Shown: positions 1-8,687, numbered from the stretch's first letter. The stretch is 56,743 nt of DNA from Methylophaga sp. (GCF_030651745.1 NZ_JAUSCC010000121.1:1-56743); one strand, 5' to 3'. The notes: generated from the letters alone by a model not told the origin. Numbers and translations: made by a program.

Positions 1-1
1 T

Positions 2-562
2 GATTGGCAATGTGGCACCTTGCAAGTGGATATGAACCTGCCAGAACGTTTCAATCTGGAATATGTAGCAGATGATGGTCAGCGTAAACGTCCGGTCATG
101 TTGCATCGAGCTTTATTTGGTTCACTGGAACGCTTTATTGGCATTTTGCTTGAGCATCATGCTGGCAAATTACCGCTGTGGCTGGCACCGGTTCAGGTAA
201 AACTACTCTCCATAAGTGATGCACACGCCGCTTATGTCAATGATCTGGCCAGCTTTTTTTGTCGTTCAGGGATCCGTGCTGAAGCCGATATTCGCAATGA
301 GAAAATCGGCTATAAAATACGTGAGCATACGCTACAACGAATTCCATTCATGTGTGTTATTGGCGATCAGGAAATGGCCAATGCCAGTGTGGCTATACGT
401 AATCGTGAAGGTGAAAATCTCGGTGTCATGGATATTGAACAGGCGATGGACTTTTTCAGTTCAGCTGCAAAAGCACCGGATGCTGCCGCTGGTGAAATTG
501 AGAAGGAAAGACTTTTTAAACAGCTGCAGTCCAGACGGGTTGCGCCTTTAGCAGCTGAGTAA
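2..562 (+). CDS. thrS: Threonyl-tRNA synthetase, C-terminal part (5' end outside window)
   Basis: The frame is open from the window edge and ends at TAA 560-562, so only the last 186 residues are seen. The text WQCGTLQVD, then VMLHRALFGSLERF, covers the end of the class II catalytic core. The His of VMLHRA corresponds to the third zinc ligand of E. coli ThrRS (His511), and the Arg of SLERF is the motif 3 arginine. The rest is the anticodon-binding domain (WLAPVQV, IRAEADIRNEKIGYKIREHTL). ThrRS charges tRNA-Thr in the cytoplasm. In many gammaproteobacteria infC follows thrS; here a terminator and a convergent gene follow instead, so this may be a second, relocated copy. The zinc ligand is kept, so it is not a zinc-free version. 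Confidence 0.95.
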   Translation, partial: DWQCGTLQVDMNLPERFNLEYVADDGQRKRPVMLHRALFGSLERFIGILLEHHAGKLPLWLAPVQVKLLSISDAHAAYVNDLASFFCRSGIRAEADIRNEKIGYKIREHTLQRIPFMCVIGDQEMANASVAIRNREGENLGVMDIEQAMDFFSSAAKAPDAAAGEIEKERLFKQLQSRRVAPLAAE

Positions 563-574
563 TACCAAAACGTG

Positions 575-612
575 CAAAAAAACCACCAAGAGAGGCTTCT
601 CTTGGTGGTTTT
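575..612. terminator. Bidirectional intrinsic terminator after thrS
   Basis: A 13-bp perfect stem (581-593 with 598-610, loop 594-597) has an A tract before it and T residues after it. It sits between the convergent thrS and COG0523 GTPase genes and can end transcription from both sides. Confidence 0.9.
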
Positions 613-639
613 CATCAGTATCCTGAGTCGTTACAGCAT

Positions 640-1647
640 TTATTCAACAATACATGACTGTAATCCAGCCAGAATAACGTCCTTGGGTAAATCACGACCG
701 ATAAACACGAATTTGCTCTGGCGTGTTTCATCTTTCCTCCAGGCACTGCCTGCAGCACTGCCCACCAACATATGCACACCTTGCACGATAATGCGGTGCG
801 GCATGCCATCCACGTTTAATACCCCTTTATAACGCAGTAATTGTGTGCCGAATTTTTCCACGATAACCGCCAGCACTTCTTCAAGACGATCCGGATCCAA
901 AGCGCGCTGCTCTGAAAAGACAAAAGAGGCAATATGATCATCATGTGAATGCGCATGCGCGTCTTCATCAAGAAAATCAGGCTCGATCTCCAGAATGGCG
1001 TTGAGATTAAAGCCCTGAATATCCAGAATATGATCAATATCTGTCTCACCATGCTTGGCTTGCAAAATGCCGGCTTTTGGATTGATTTTAGTCAGTCTCG
1101 CCCGCAGGTCCTGCAGCTGCTGTTCACTGACCAAGTCAGATTTAGTCAGTAAAATACGATCAGCAAAGCCAACCTGCTCTTGCGCCTCATGATGTTGATC
1201 AAGTTGATCCGGAGCGTGTTTGGCATCGACTGTCGTCACGATGGCATCCAATATAAAGTTCTGCCGGATGTCATCATCGACAAAAAATGTCTGTGCCACT
1301 GGTGCAGGATCAGCGAGACCGGTAGTTTCAATAATGACCCGGTCAAACGTTATCCGTCCATCAGCTTTTTTGGCAGACAGCTCATTCAGAATTCGAACCA
1401 AATCGCCACGGACCGTACAGCAAATACAACCATTGTTCATTTCGATGATCTGCTCATCACGGTCCTGAACTAACAGTTCGTTATCAATGCCCTCTTCACC
1501 AAACTCGTTCTCTATGACGGCAATACGGTGTCCATGCTGAACACTGAGAATATGGTTGATCAAAGTGGTTTTGCCACTGCCCAGATAGCCAGTCAGAATG
1601 GTGACCGGGATTTGTGACGGGGTTTGGTTAGTTGCTGTTTGTGACAT
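640..1647 (-). CDS. COG0523 (CobW/YjiA-type) G3E GTPase, putative metal chaperone
   Basis: 335 residues. The N-terminus has the P-loop GYLGSGKTT, the family's metal-binding CxCC motif (GCICC), ENEFGEEG switch region and a TKSD guanine-specificity motif. A His-rich stretch (DEDAHAHSHDDH) links to the CobW C-terminal domain, which ends in LQSCIVE. Family members hydrolyse GTP and deliver or manage metals such as zinc or cobalt. It lies 24 nt downstream of hisI on the same strand, probably as one operon. COG0523 genes beside paralogues of zinc enzymes, including HisI and ThrS, are a known hallmark of Zur-type zinc-starvation responses. A zinc role here is inferred from this context. Confidence 0.9.
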   Translation of the reverse strand: MSQTATNQTPSQIPVTILTGYLGSGKTTLINHILSVQHGHRIAVIENEFGEEGIDNELLVQDRDEQIIEMNNGCICCTVRGDLVRILNELSAKKADGRITFDRVIIETTGLADPAPVAQTFFVDDDIRQNFILDAIVTTVDAKHAPDQLDQHHEAQEQVGFADRILLTKSDLVSEQQLQDLRARLTKINPKAGILQAKHGETDIDHILDIQGFNLNAILEIEPDFLDEDAHAHSHDDHIASFVFSEQRALDPDRLEEVLAVIVEKFGTQLLRYKGVLNVDGMPHRIIVQGVHMLVGSAAGSAWRKDETRQSKFVFIGRDLPKDVILAGLQSCIVE

Positions 1648-1671
1648 AAGTGTTCCTTAATTTAACTACGG

Positions 1672-2079
1672 TTATTCGGTAACCGGCTCGCTGACGACGA
1701 CCACTCGGTCTCCGACTATCTGGTTGTAAAAGCAACTTTTCCTGCCGGTATGACAAGCTCCCCCGGTTTGTTCTACAAACACCAGTACCGCATCACCATC
1801 ACAATCCAGTCGAATTTGCTTCACTTTTTGCTGATGCCCTGATGTTTCGCCTTTGCGCCAGAGACATTGTCTGGAGCGTGACCAATAACAGACTCTGCCG
1901 GTCTCAATGGTCTCCAGTAATGCCTCGCGGTTCATCCAGGCCAACATCAACACCTCACCAGTGTCATGTTGCTGGGCAATGGCATTGATTAATCCCTGGT
2001 TGTTCCAGGGAAGCGTTGCAATAACCTCTTTGAGATCCAATGAAGTTCCCATCGCCGATTTTTCAAGTGTTTCGATCAT
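1672..2079 (-). CDS. hisI: Stand-alone phosphoribosyl-AMP cyclohydrolase (HisI)
   Basis: 135 residues covering only the PRA-CH domain; no HisE domain is fused. It catalyses ring opening of phosphoribosyl-AMP in histidine synthesis. Visible motifs are WKG-like [15 protein letters not shown], and ACHTGRKSC, which carry the aspartates for Mg and the three cysteines for catalytic zinc. The gene is away from any his operon and lies first in an operon with the COG0523 GTPase, as in known zinc-responsive clusters. The start ATG at 2079 has a GAGGGA ribosome site; an internal ATG at 2055 is less likely. A palindromic operator lies 24 nt upstream. Confidence 0.92.
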   Translation of the reverse strand: MIETLEKSAMGTSLDLKEVIATLPWNNQGLINAIAQQHDTGEVLMLAWMNREALLETIETGRVCYWSRSRQCLWRKGETSGHQQKVKQIRLDCDGDAVLVFVEQTGGACHTGRKSCFYNQIVGDRVVVVSEPVTE

Positions 2080-2102
2080 GGCTATTTGTCCCTCAGATCA
2101 TA

Positions 2103-2119
2103 TTGATACGATATATCAA
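2103..2119. promoter_or_regulatory. Palindromic operator upstream of hisI-GTPase operon
   Basis: TTGATACGATATATCAA has 6-bp perfect inverted arms (TTGATA/TATCAA) around five bases. It lies 24-40 nt before the hisI ATG, where the promoter should be, which fits a repressor. Its core TGATACGATATATCA matches, in 14 of 15 bases, the reverse complement of the site before the methyltransferase/TonB operon at 8619-8633. The regulator is unknown; Zur is proposed from gene content, but the arms differ from the enterobacterial Zur consensus. Confidence 0.6.
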
Positions 2120-2158
2120 ATCTATCACAAATAACAGATTTGCCTAAGGCAAAGTCCC

Positions 2159-2344
2159 TTACTTTTTATCAACCTTCATTTGACTCATTCTTTTTTTAAG
2201 GGAGTTTTGCAGCAAATTTTTGGTGTACGGTTTCATCTTTTTCCATTGCTGGCATTCTTCTCGTGTTCGACCACACCCAGCGCACCACCCTTTGGGTCCG
2301 ACGAATTCACAGATATCAATACAAGGGCTGTTTGGTTTTATCAT
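2159..2344 (-). CDS. DUF1289 small Cys-rich protein
   Basis: 61 residues from ATG 2344. The N-terminal half has the DUF1289 cysteine pattern: PCIDIC, then WCAGCGR, then EECQQW, followed by a basic tail. The cysteines probably bind a metal; the family has no established function. A longer reading from TTG 2359 would overlap the upstream gene and is less likely. The stop codon of the preceding gene on this strand lies 7 nt away, so the two are probably co-transcribed. Confidence 0.85.
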   Translation of the reverse strand: MIKPNSPCIDICEFVGPKGWCAGCGRTREECQQWKKMKPYTKNLLQNSLKKRMSQMKVDKK

Positions 2345-2351
2345 GAGGCCA

Positions 2352-2792
2352 TCACGCAACTTTATTTAATGCCGCATCGATACTCGCTTCGAGCTGCCGT
2401 AGCCTGTTGAACTCTTCGAAAAGACGTTGCTCTAGATTTTTGAAATTAAGGGGCAGTGTTCGCGAACAGATGTTATATCCCTCACCGATCACGCTATAGC
2501 CCTTCCAATTTCTTATTCGGTCTGCCTCCAGCGCTAGAAATGCTTGAATAAAGCGCTGCTGTTGTAGGCAGTCTTCTTCTGCATGCATATGAACAGGGAA
2601 TTCTTTTTTTTGCAGCTGAGGTGCTTCAATATAGGTTTCAAAATGGATTCCGCCCTGGTTCTGGTTATACCAGTTCTCTTTATAGAGCTGGAGATAAGGA
2701 CCTCGGTTATAAATATCCCAGCCATCGTCAAACCAACTGGATTGCCTTAAATTTTGCTCAAGGTTACGAAATAACTTTTTTATATCTTTCAT
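2352..2792 (-). CDS. Hypothetical protein, 146 aa
   Basis: I do not recognise the family. The protein is soluble, without signal peptide or membrane segment. It is rich in aromatic residues in the first half (WFDDGWDIYNRGPYLQLYKENWYN) and ends in a predicted helical region with repeated Leu/Glu. Histidine and glutamate residues (HMHAEED) could bind metal, but this is only a possibility. It is followed after 7 nt by the DUF1289 gene. The ribosome site is weak. Codon use resembles its neighbours, so I consider it a real gene of unknown function. Confidence 0.7.
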   Translation of the reverse strand: MKDIKKLFRNLEQNLRQSSWFDDGWDIYNRGPYLQLYKENWYNQNQGGIHFETYIEAPQLQKKEFPVHMHAEEDCLQQQRFIQAFLALEADRIRNWKGYSVIGEGYNICSRTLPLNFKNLEQRLFEEFNRLRQLEASIDAALNKVA

Positions 2793-2910
2793 TACCTTTT
2801 TTTAATCCTTATAAAACGCATGGTCATGGAAATATTTTTGATTCTTCACCCTAGGACTTGTTGATCTTTCTCTTCCGTCGTCTTCAAGCGACGATGATTT
2901 ACATGGAGAG

Positions 2911-3693
2911 TTAAACCGCTTTTAAAAAAGCATTTTCCCTTGCTGGTTTTTCAGAATGAAAATGCGGGATCAATATGGTCTGCAGGTCCATCGTCAGCCG
3001 TTGAAAATACACATCAAAATGCAGATCCAGTGCCGGCGACATAATGACACTCTGTGTAGCGTCATCTAATTGGATCTCACCGTTATTCAAAACAACAATA
3101 CGATCAGCAAAACGGGTCGCAAGATTCAGATCATGCATCACCACAATCGCCGTCAGTCCTTCGGCAGTTCGATCCTTGATTCGCTTTAACAGCTGTAATT
3201 GATGAGCAACATCCAGCGCCGCAGCAGGTTCATCTGCAAGCAAAATAGCGGGATGTGAAATTAATGATGCCGCCAGCAATACTCTTGCCTGCTCCCCGCC
3301 TGAAAGTGTTTTGAATTGACGATCCAGCAGGTTTTCGATATCAAACTCCTGTAGAAAAGCAGCTGCAAAAACACTCGAATCGGCATGCAACTCAAGAATA
3401 TCGCTAACCCGATAATCCCAATAAATTTCAGAACGTTGCGGCAGATAGGAAAGCTGCTCGGCAATTTCCGCTGAAGTCATTTTTTTAAGCAAACGACCAG
3501 CCAGTTTGATGTCACCTTTTTCCGGTCTGTTTAACCCTGAAAGCAGTTTAAGCAAAGTGGATTTTCCAGCGCCATTGGGGCCAACCAACGCTACAAATTG
3601 GCCTGTGGGTATAGCGAGATTGATATTGTGCAACAGGGACTTTTGACCCACTTTCACTTTTATGCCTTCTGCTTGAATCGTAAACTCACTCAT
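2911..3693 (-). CDS. ABC transporter ATPase, FecE/BtuD/HmuV type
   Basis: 260 residues. Walker A GPNGAGKST, signature LSGGEQAR, Walker B ILLADEP and the H-loop VMHDLN are all intact. This is the energy-coupling subunit of a FecCD-family importer in the inner membrane. Its start overlaps the permease stop by 4 nt, so translation is coupled. It is the last gene of the five-gene operon starting at 8588. Substrate cannot be read from the ATPase; the family includes vitamin B12, haem and ferric-siderophore systems. Confidence 0.93.
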   Translation of the reverse strand: MSEFTIQAEGIKVKVGQKSLLHNINLAIPTGQFVALVGPNGAGKSTLLKLLSGLNRPEKGDIKLAGRLLKKMTSAEIAEQLSYLPQRSEIYWDYRVSDILELHADSSVFAAAFLQEFDIENLLDRQFKTLSGGEQARVLLAASLISHPAILLADEPAAALDVAHQLQLLKRIKDRTAEGLTAIVVMHDLNLATRFADRIVVLNNGEIQLDDATQSVIMSPALDLHFDVYFQRLTMDLQTILIPHFHSEKPARENAFLKAV

Positions 3694-4715
3694 CGACGTG
3701 CTTCCCGAATCAGGATAAATAAAAAGAATGGCGCACCTAACAACGCTGTTAGCAGACCCAGAGGGATTTCGGCTGGTGGCATTATTGAACGGGCGATGCC
3801 ATCAAATACCATCAGAGCCGCACCGGAACCCAGCGCACTGAAGATCATCAATCGATGATGACGAGGTCCCAACCACCAACGCATCATGTGCGGAATAACC
3901 AAACCGATAAAACCAATCAGGCCGCCCCAGACGACGGCCAATGCAGTTACTGCAGCCGCCACCAATACCGCTCGATGCATAAATTTTGAGACATCAAGCC
4001 CCATGCTTTTTGCGGCATCTGAGCCCAAACCAAGAATATCCAAGCCTCTGGCCAGCCGCAGACAGCAGATAAATCCAGCCACCGTCAGCAACATAAATAC
4101 AAAGAATTCCCGCCAGGTTGGTGTTTGAATAGCGCCCAATGTCCAGCTCAGAATCACTTGTAAACTGACGGCATCGTCTGACAATGTCAGCATGATCAAA
4201 CCACGAATCGCCGTTAGTAATGCTGCAATTGCCACGCCCGCCAATATCAAACCAAAACCACTTTCAACTCTCGCTAATCGGGCCAGACTTACCACCAGCA
4301 GCGTGGTTAACCATGCTCCGGCAAAGGCTAATAAAGGTAATAAAAACGGACCCGGTAATAACATCGGTAACATCAGAGCAATGGCGGCGCCAACCGAAGC
4401 ACCACTGGCACTGCCTAACAGATGTGGTTCGGCAAGCGGATTACGAAACACACCCTGAAAGATCCCCCCCGCCATTCCCAGACAGGCGCCAACACAGAAT
4501 GCTGTTAAAACACGTGGGATACGCCATTCCAAAATCAGTGTTCGCATTACTGAATCGCGATTACTAAGTGTTTGCCAAAGTTCCATCGGGCTCAATAATT
4601 CAGAACCTAACCAGGCAGAAAAAACAAAACACAAAACAACGCCGATACTGATGGTCACTGCAGGAAAATGGGTGCTGAATCGTGACACAGGTTGTAAAAC
4701 TTGCACGTCCATCAA
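3690..4715 (-). CDS. FecCD-family ABC transporter permease
   Basis: 341 residues with about ten hydrophobic segments. Typical FecCD motifs are present: WRIPRVLTAFCVGACLGMAG near residue 65, GxxxQxxFRNPLAEPHLLG, and the C-terminal GFIGLVIPHMMR with the conserved Gly before the coupling helix. It forms the inner-membrane channel for a metal-chelate or cobalamin-like ligand. It overlaps both neighbours by 4 nt. No accessory second permease gene is present, consistent with a BtuC-like homodimer. Confidence 0.93.
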   Translation of the reverse strand: MMDVQVLQPVSRFSTHFPAVTISIGVVLCFVFSAWLGSELLSPMELWQTLSNRDSVMRTLILEWRIPRVLTAFCVGACLGMAGGIFQGVFRNPLAEPHLLGSASGASVGAAIALMLPMLLPGPFLLPLLAFAGAWLTTLLVVSLARLARVESGFGLILAGVAIAALLTAIRGLIMLTLSDDAVSLQVILSWTLGAIQTPTWREFFVFMLLTVAGFICCLRLARGLDILGLGSDAAKSMGLDVSKFMHRAVLVAAAVTALAVVWGGLIGFIGLVIPHMMRWWLGPRHHRLMIFSALGSGAALMVFDGIARSIMPPAEIPLGLLTALLGAPFFLFILIREARR

Positions 4716-5683
4716 ACGTTTGCCCTGTCGGAAAATATTTGAGGGTGCAGTAATGGCGCCAGATACTCCACACCATCAATGATTCGAGGACCCGGAATTA
4801 AAAATAACTCACGGGGCACCATAAAAACCCGATCATCACGAATCGCTTGGATATTCTGCCAGCCGGGACGTTTCTTAATAGTTTCTACACTGCCCTCATT
4901 ACGGGCAACCAAAATAACATCAGGGTTGGCGGCAATAATGGCTTCGCCGCTGACCTGATTGATATGATCAAGATCAGCAAATATCGATTCTGCCCCTGCC
5001 TGTAATAACGCGTCGAAGGTGTAATGGCCTTTGCGGATCGTCGTAAAATTACCGCGATCATTCTGGCCGGTTTCAAAATACACTCTCGGACGTTGAACAC
5101 CATCTAATTGCCTGTCGATCATGCTTAACCGACGCTGTAATTGTGCAACGACCTGATCCGCATGTTTTTCATTGCCCAGCACCTGGCCGAGCAAATTCAG
5201 GTTGCTGAAGATTTCTTGCAAATCACGATGTAACAACACCACAACCGGCACACCAATAGTTTCCATGGGTTTTAGCAAGGTATTAACCGCTTGCCGTGCC
5301 GGTGTCATCACTATTAAATCCGGCTCTAACCGGGCGATGGCTTCAACTGAAAAACCAAGGCGTCCACCGATAATGGTTCGTCCCTCTCGAATATCCGGTG
5401 GAAAACGGGTGAAATCTTCAATGCCAACAATTCGGTCGGTGGCTCCCAAAGCATGCAGTAATTCGGTATTACTGGCAAAAATCGACACAATACGCTGAGG
5501 TGGTTGAGCAATGTGAATTTGCCGCCCCAGTGCATCCGTGACCGTTATCCCGGATGAAGCAGAATCACCAGCACTTTTAGCCATCATCGGCATCAATGTC
5601 AGCGCCAGCATTGCCGCTTTGAGGCAATGCCGGCGGGAGACATCAAAAGAACTCGTTGCGTGATGGTTGGGCAACTTGAGCAC
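4712..5683 (-). CDS. Periplasmic substrate-binding protein, BtuF/FepB type, Tat-like signal
   Basis: 323 residues. The N-terminus has a twin-arginine-like motif (SRRHCLKAA) followed by a hydrophobic stretch and AKSA, suggesting Tat export of a folded, possibly cofactor-loaded protein. The body is a type III binding protein: VTDALGRQIHIAQPPQRIVS, then LGATDRIVG, LEPDLIV and a C-terminal lobe with NPDVILVAR. It would deliver the ligand to the FecCD permease with which it overlaps by 4 nt. The substrate is not determinable; the TonB receptor upstream implies a bulky chelate. Confidence 0.9.
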   Translation of the reverse strand: MLKLPNHHATSSFDVSRRHCLKAAMLALTLMPMMAKSAGDSASSGITVTDALGRQIHIAQPPQRIVSIFASNTELLHALGATDRIVGIEDFTRFPPDIREGRTIIGGRLGFSVEAIARLEPDLIVMTPARQAVNTLLKPMETIGVPVVVLLHRDLQEIFSNLNLLGQVLGNEKHADQVVAQLQRRLSMIDRQLDGVQRPRVYFETGQNDRGNFTTIRKGHYTFDALLQAGAESIFADLDHINQVSGEAIIAANPDVILVARNEGSVETIKKRPGWQNIQAIRDDRVFMVPRELFLIPGPRIIDGVEYLAPLLHPQIFSDRANV

Positions 5684-5684
5684 C

Positions 5685-7799
5685 TTAAAAATCCAGCTTT
5701 AACCCGGCGTACAATTCCCGTCCTGGCATGCTGTTACCGCGTCCGCCACTGGAAAAAGCAGGATCCGAAATATAAGGCGTTTTATTCAAGGCAATAAATA
5801 ATGGGTGCTCGTTTTTATCGAACAGATTATTTATGCCGGCGAATAATTGCAGGTTTGAAGTGGCCTGATAACTGCCGCGAAGATTAAACACCCAGAATGC
5901 TGATTTTTTATGCACGTAGTCACGTGAGGATTCCGCCAGAGGAGTTAGCAAGCGTTCTTCCGTGTCATACCAGACTGGGCCTCTTAATATACCGGTCAGG
6001 TTCAGCTCCCAGCGGTTCTGACTCAATACGGTACCAATACCGGCCTGATACTTGTAAATACGCTGGATCCGATCGGTGTTGAGCGTGTCAGGCGCGCCCT
6101 TGTCACGCATATGAAAATGGTAACTGCCATTGGCAAACACCCGCCAGTTCACATCCGTCTGCAACAAAGAAGACAAGTTGGCTTCTAATTGCAGATCAAC
6201 ACCTTTCAGCTCAATATCATCGTCATTATTTTCATAGATACTGCGTCCATCCGCATTGGGACGGGTGGTAATACGGTCACTGATACGATTATCAAAAACG
6301 GCAATATCGCTGAACAACCACTCGTTGGAAAATGACATGCCGACTTCAATCTGATGATTGGTTTCATTGTCCAGATTTGGATTACCGATAATTTGCGAAC
6401 CACCAAAGGTTTCAAAATCAGCAGCGAGTTCGGTGGCGGTTGGTGCTCTGAAACCAGTGGCATATCCGGTTCTGAGTTTTATCTGATCGGTGAGCCGATA
6501 AGCGGCCCCCAAACTATGGGTAAATTCATCATAGTTTTCTGATCGCTTGATGAGCTCAAGTCCTTTGGTTGGCTGCAAAGTGGTTTTACCATCGGTATAA
6601 CGTCCTCCGGCTCGTAATGTCAGCCGATCATTGAGCACCGTCTGGATAACTTCACCCCAAACGGCCCCCACGCGTTCATCTTGATCGTTATCATATGGTG
6701 CTGCTCTGACCTTCTCACCTGTATTTCTTGATGTATTAAACCGATCATTTCTCAGTTCACTGTATTCAAGATCGGCACCGATCCTCAGTTCAGTTGATTG
6801 TGTGGCATTCCATTCCGTCAGCAAGCGTAAACCATAAATATCCAGCACCCGTTCGTTATCCAGTTTAAGAAACGTCCGGTTTTCCCAGTTAAAATGATCG
6901 ACATCCCTGACAAGATAGGCATGCGCATTCCAGGCCAAATCACCCGTTGGGTTTTGTCCGTCGTAGCTGAAATCTATCGAATGATTCTTCCGATCTTCAT
7001 CGCCCTCTGGTGCCCAGCTTGAACCACGAAATCCAGCGTTGTAGATGCCGTCAGTTCGCATTGTTAAATCAAACCGGTGAAAATCATTCAAATCCAATCC
7101 ACCGGCCACTAAGGCACTGCGTCTTTCCCATGCTGTGTTATGCATGGATTCTCTGCTTCCTCTACCGGAGTCATAATCATCACGCTCACTGGCACCAATA
7201 CCAAAATAGAAATCGGCGTTTTCACCCTGATATGCTGTATGCGCATGGCCTTGTTTTAATGACCAGGAACCACCGGAAAGGTTAATGCTGCTGCCTGAAG
7301 TATTACTGCCATTACGGGTAATAATATTGATTACTCCGCCCATTGCCTGACTGCCATAGGCGACTGATGCCGGTCCTCTTATAATTTCAATGCGTGATAC
7401 ATCACTTAAACTGAGTTTGGATATATTTGCCGTCCCTGCTCGTCTGCCGTTCACTAATACCAGCGTTTGGCTGCGAAAATCACGACCCTGGCCATCGGTT
7501 GCCCCGCCACGGATATTGATGGAGGTTTGAGCAGGTGTCCATTCACTGAAAAATCCCACTGCATTTTCGGCCAGTAAGTCGGTTATCGAACGGGCTGAGG
7601 AACGTCTTATCTTCTCTTCCGAAATGACTTGAATGGTAGTAGCTACCTTATCAAGTGTTTCACTGCGTCCTGATGTTGTTACGATCATTTCATCCAGAGT
7701 CATCACAGCAGCATCTCGCTGAGCCATCAGTAATGGACTGTGCAATGTCATGATTCCAACGGACAGATAAAAAACAGGTGCTAAACGGCCTGGTTTCAT
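5685..7799 (-). CDS. TonB-dependent outer-membrane receptor, BtuB/CirA-like
   Basis: 704 residues. A signal peptide (residues 1-26, ending LLMAQ) is followed by a TonB-box-like region (LDEMIVTT), the plug domain (residues about 45-160, with NIRGG, VLVNGRRAG, IEIIRGPASVAYGSQAMGG) and a 22-strand-type barrel ending in aromatic LDF. The barrel is rich in acidic residues (DNDQDERVG, NNDDDIEL). It would import a chelated metal or similar compound using TonB-ExbBD, which are not in the window. It is 9 nt from the methyltransferase gene and 1 nt from the binding-protein gene. Confidence 0.92.
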   Translation of the reverse strand: MKPGRLAPVFYLSVGIMTLHSPLLMAQRDAAVMTLDEMIVTTSGRSETLDKVATTIQVISEEKIRRSSARSITDLLAENAVGFFSEWTPAQTSINIRGGATDGQGRDFRSQTLVLVNGRRAGTANISKLSLSDVSRIEIIRGPASVAYGSQAMGGVINIITRNGSNTSGSSINLSGGSWSLKQGHAHTAYQGENADFYFGIGASERDDYDSGRGSRESMHNTAWERRSALVAGGLDLNDFHRFDLTMRTDGIYNAGFRGSSWAPEGDEDRKNHSIDFSYDGQNPTGDLAWNAHAYLVRDVDHFNWENRTFLKLDNERVLDIYGLRLLTEWNATQSTELRIGADLEYSELRNDRFNTSRNTGEKVRAAPYDNDQDERVGAVWGEVIQTVLNDRLTLRAGGRYTDGKTTLQPTKGLELIKRSENYDEFTHSLGAAYRLTDQIKLRTGYATGFRAPTATELAADFETFGGSQIIGNPNLDNETNHQIEVGMSFSNEWLFSDIAVFDNRISDRITTRPNADGRSIYENNDDDIELKGVDLQLEANLSSLLQTDVNWRVFANGSYHFHMRDKGAPDTLNTDRIQRIYKYQAGIGTVLSQNRWELNLTGILRGPVWYDTEERLLTPLAESSRDYVHKKSAFWVFNLRGSYQATSNLQLFAGINNLFDKNEHPLFIALNKTPYISDPAFSSGGRGNSMPGRELYAGLKLDF

Positions 7800-7808
7800 T
7801 GTTACTCC

Positions 7809-8588
7809 CTAATTAAATTGCCAGATGAGAACAGCACTTTTTTTCGCAGCCGTTGCGTAAAAAGCATTGCCATCAGATTGAAGAAATTCGTCTAAATATT
7901 TTGAAAGCGCTTCCGCGAGCCGAGGCTCGGCAGATGGATTGAATGTATTCTGAAAATAGTCATTAGCCTGATGGTAATCGGCAAAACTCTGCCGGAAAGT
8001 CCAATCCATCATGGTGATGGTATCTGGCTGCATGGCAGGGCCAAGATGTTCCAGAATGGTATCCAGAGACGACCCAATTGTTTCACCATGTAAATGCTCC
8101 GGTAAAAAACCACTTAAACATTTGCCATGTGGGCCATTCTGCGCCGGTACTATCCATATCATCAGCCGCCCGGTCAAGCTGCGTTGCCATCGCCAAAAGG
8201 TTTTAGTGTCATACACCGGACCGCTGGTATTGGCTGCCAGACTGACGTCATGTATTTCAAGCTCATGCTTATTCAACTGCTGCCAGCAATAAGGCAATAC
8301 ACTAAGTTGGTAAGGCAATGACGTGGCATGCATTTTCAGCTGGTCAACGAGAAAAGCATTGGGTTCTATGGCGGTCCAGCTTGCATTTTCAGCGAGTATC
8401 TCCCGGCTTATAGTGCCAACTCCGGCGCCTATATCGAGTAATTGTGTCTGCGGACCAATTAACTCAAGCAGTCGTGCTCCAACATTATTTGCATAATCTG
8501 ACTGCTCAATACCTTTAAGATATAACGCGGCTTGCTGGTCATTCCATATTGAAGCTAATGGTGATTGAACTGTTTTTTGTGCTGTCAT
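7809..8588 (-). CDS. Class I SAM-dependent methyltransferase, first gene of the uptake operon
   Basis: 259 residues. Motif I LLDIGAGVGTIS (residues about 50-61) and an acidic residue after the second strand (AIEPN) mark a Rossmann-fold SAM methyltransferase. The C-terminal half has no motif that I can assign to a substrate class. It is soluble with no signal peptide. Being the first gene before a TonB receptor and FecCD importer, it may modify the imported ligand or help make or release a metallophore, but this is inference. The start ATG 8588 has a weak ribosome site; the operator lies 31-45 nt upstream. Confidence 0.82.
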   Translation of the reverse strand: MTAQKTVQSPLASIWNDQQAALYLKGIEQSDYANNVGARLLELIGPQTQLLDIGAGVGTISREILAENASWTAIEPNAFLVDQLKMHATSLPYQLSVLPYCWQQLNKHELEIHDVSLAANTSGPVYDTKTFWRWQRSLTGRLMIWIVPAQNGPHGKCLSGFLPEHLHGETIGSSLDTILEHLGPAMQPDTITMMDWTFRQSFADYHQANDYFQNTFNPSAEPRLAEALSKYLDEFLQSDGNAFYATAAKKSAVLIWQFN

Positions 8589-8618
8589 GGAATTCTTCAG
8601 ATCTGGATAATTTAGACA

Positions 8619-8633
8619 TGATATATCATATCA
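8619..8633. promoter_or_regulatory. Palindromic operator upstream of methyltransferase/TonB/ABC operon
   Basis: TGATATATCATATCA has perfect TGATA/TATCA arms around five bases. Its reverse complement differs in one base from the hisI-promoter site at 2104-2118. The distance to the start codon (31 nt) is similar to that for hisI (about 24 nt). Two near-identical palindromes at matching promoter positions argue for one shared regulator. Confidence 0.6.
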
Positions 8634-8687
8634 TTTATTTATCAACAACCACTTACTCGCAATGATTGTCGCAGTTGCGGTAGTGCG

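Noticed and set aside
2876..2893. CGTCG/CGACG hairpin after the ABC ATPase gene
   Set aside because: Only a 5-bp stem and no T tract on the minus strand, so not a convincing terminator.
3598..4567. Several plus-strand frames of 80-115 residues within the ABC permease and ATPase genes
   Set aside because: Shadows of the confirmed minus-strand genes; composition is not protein-like.
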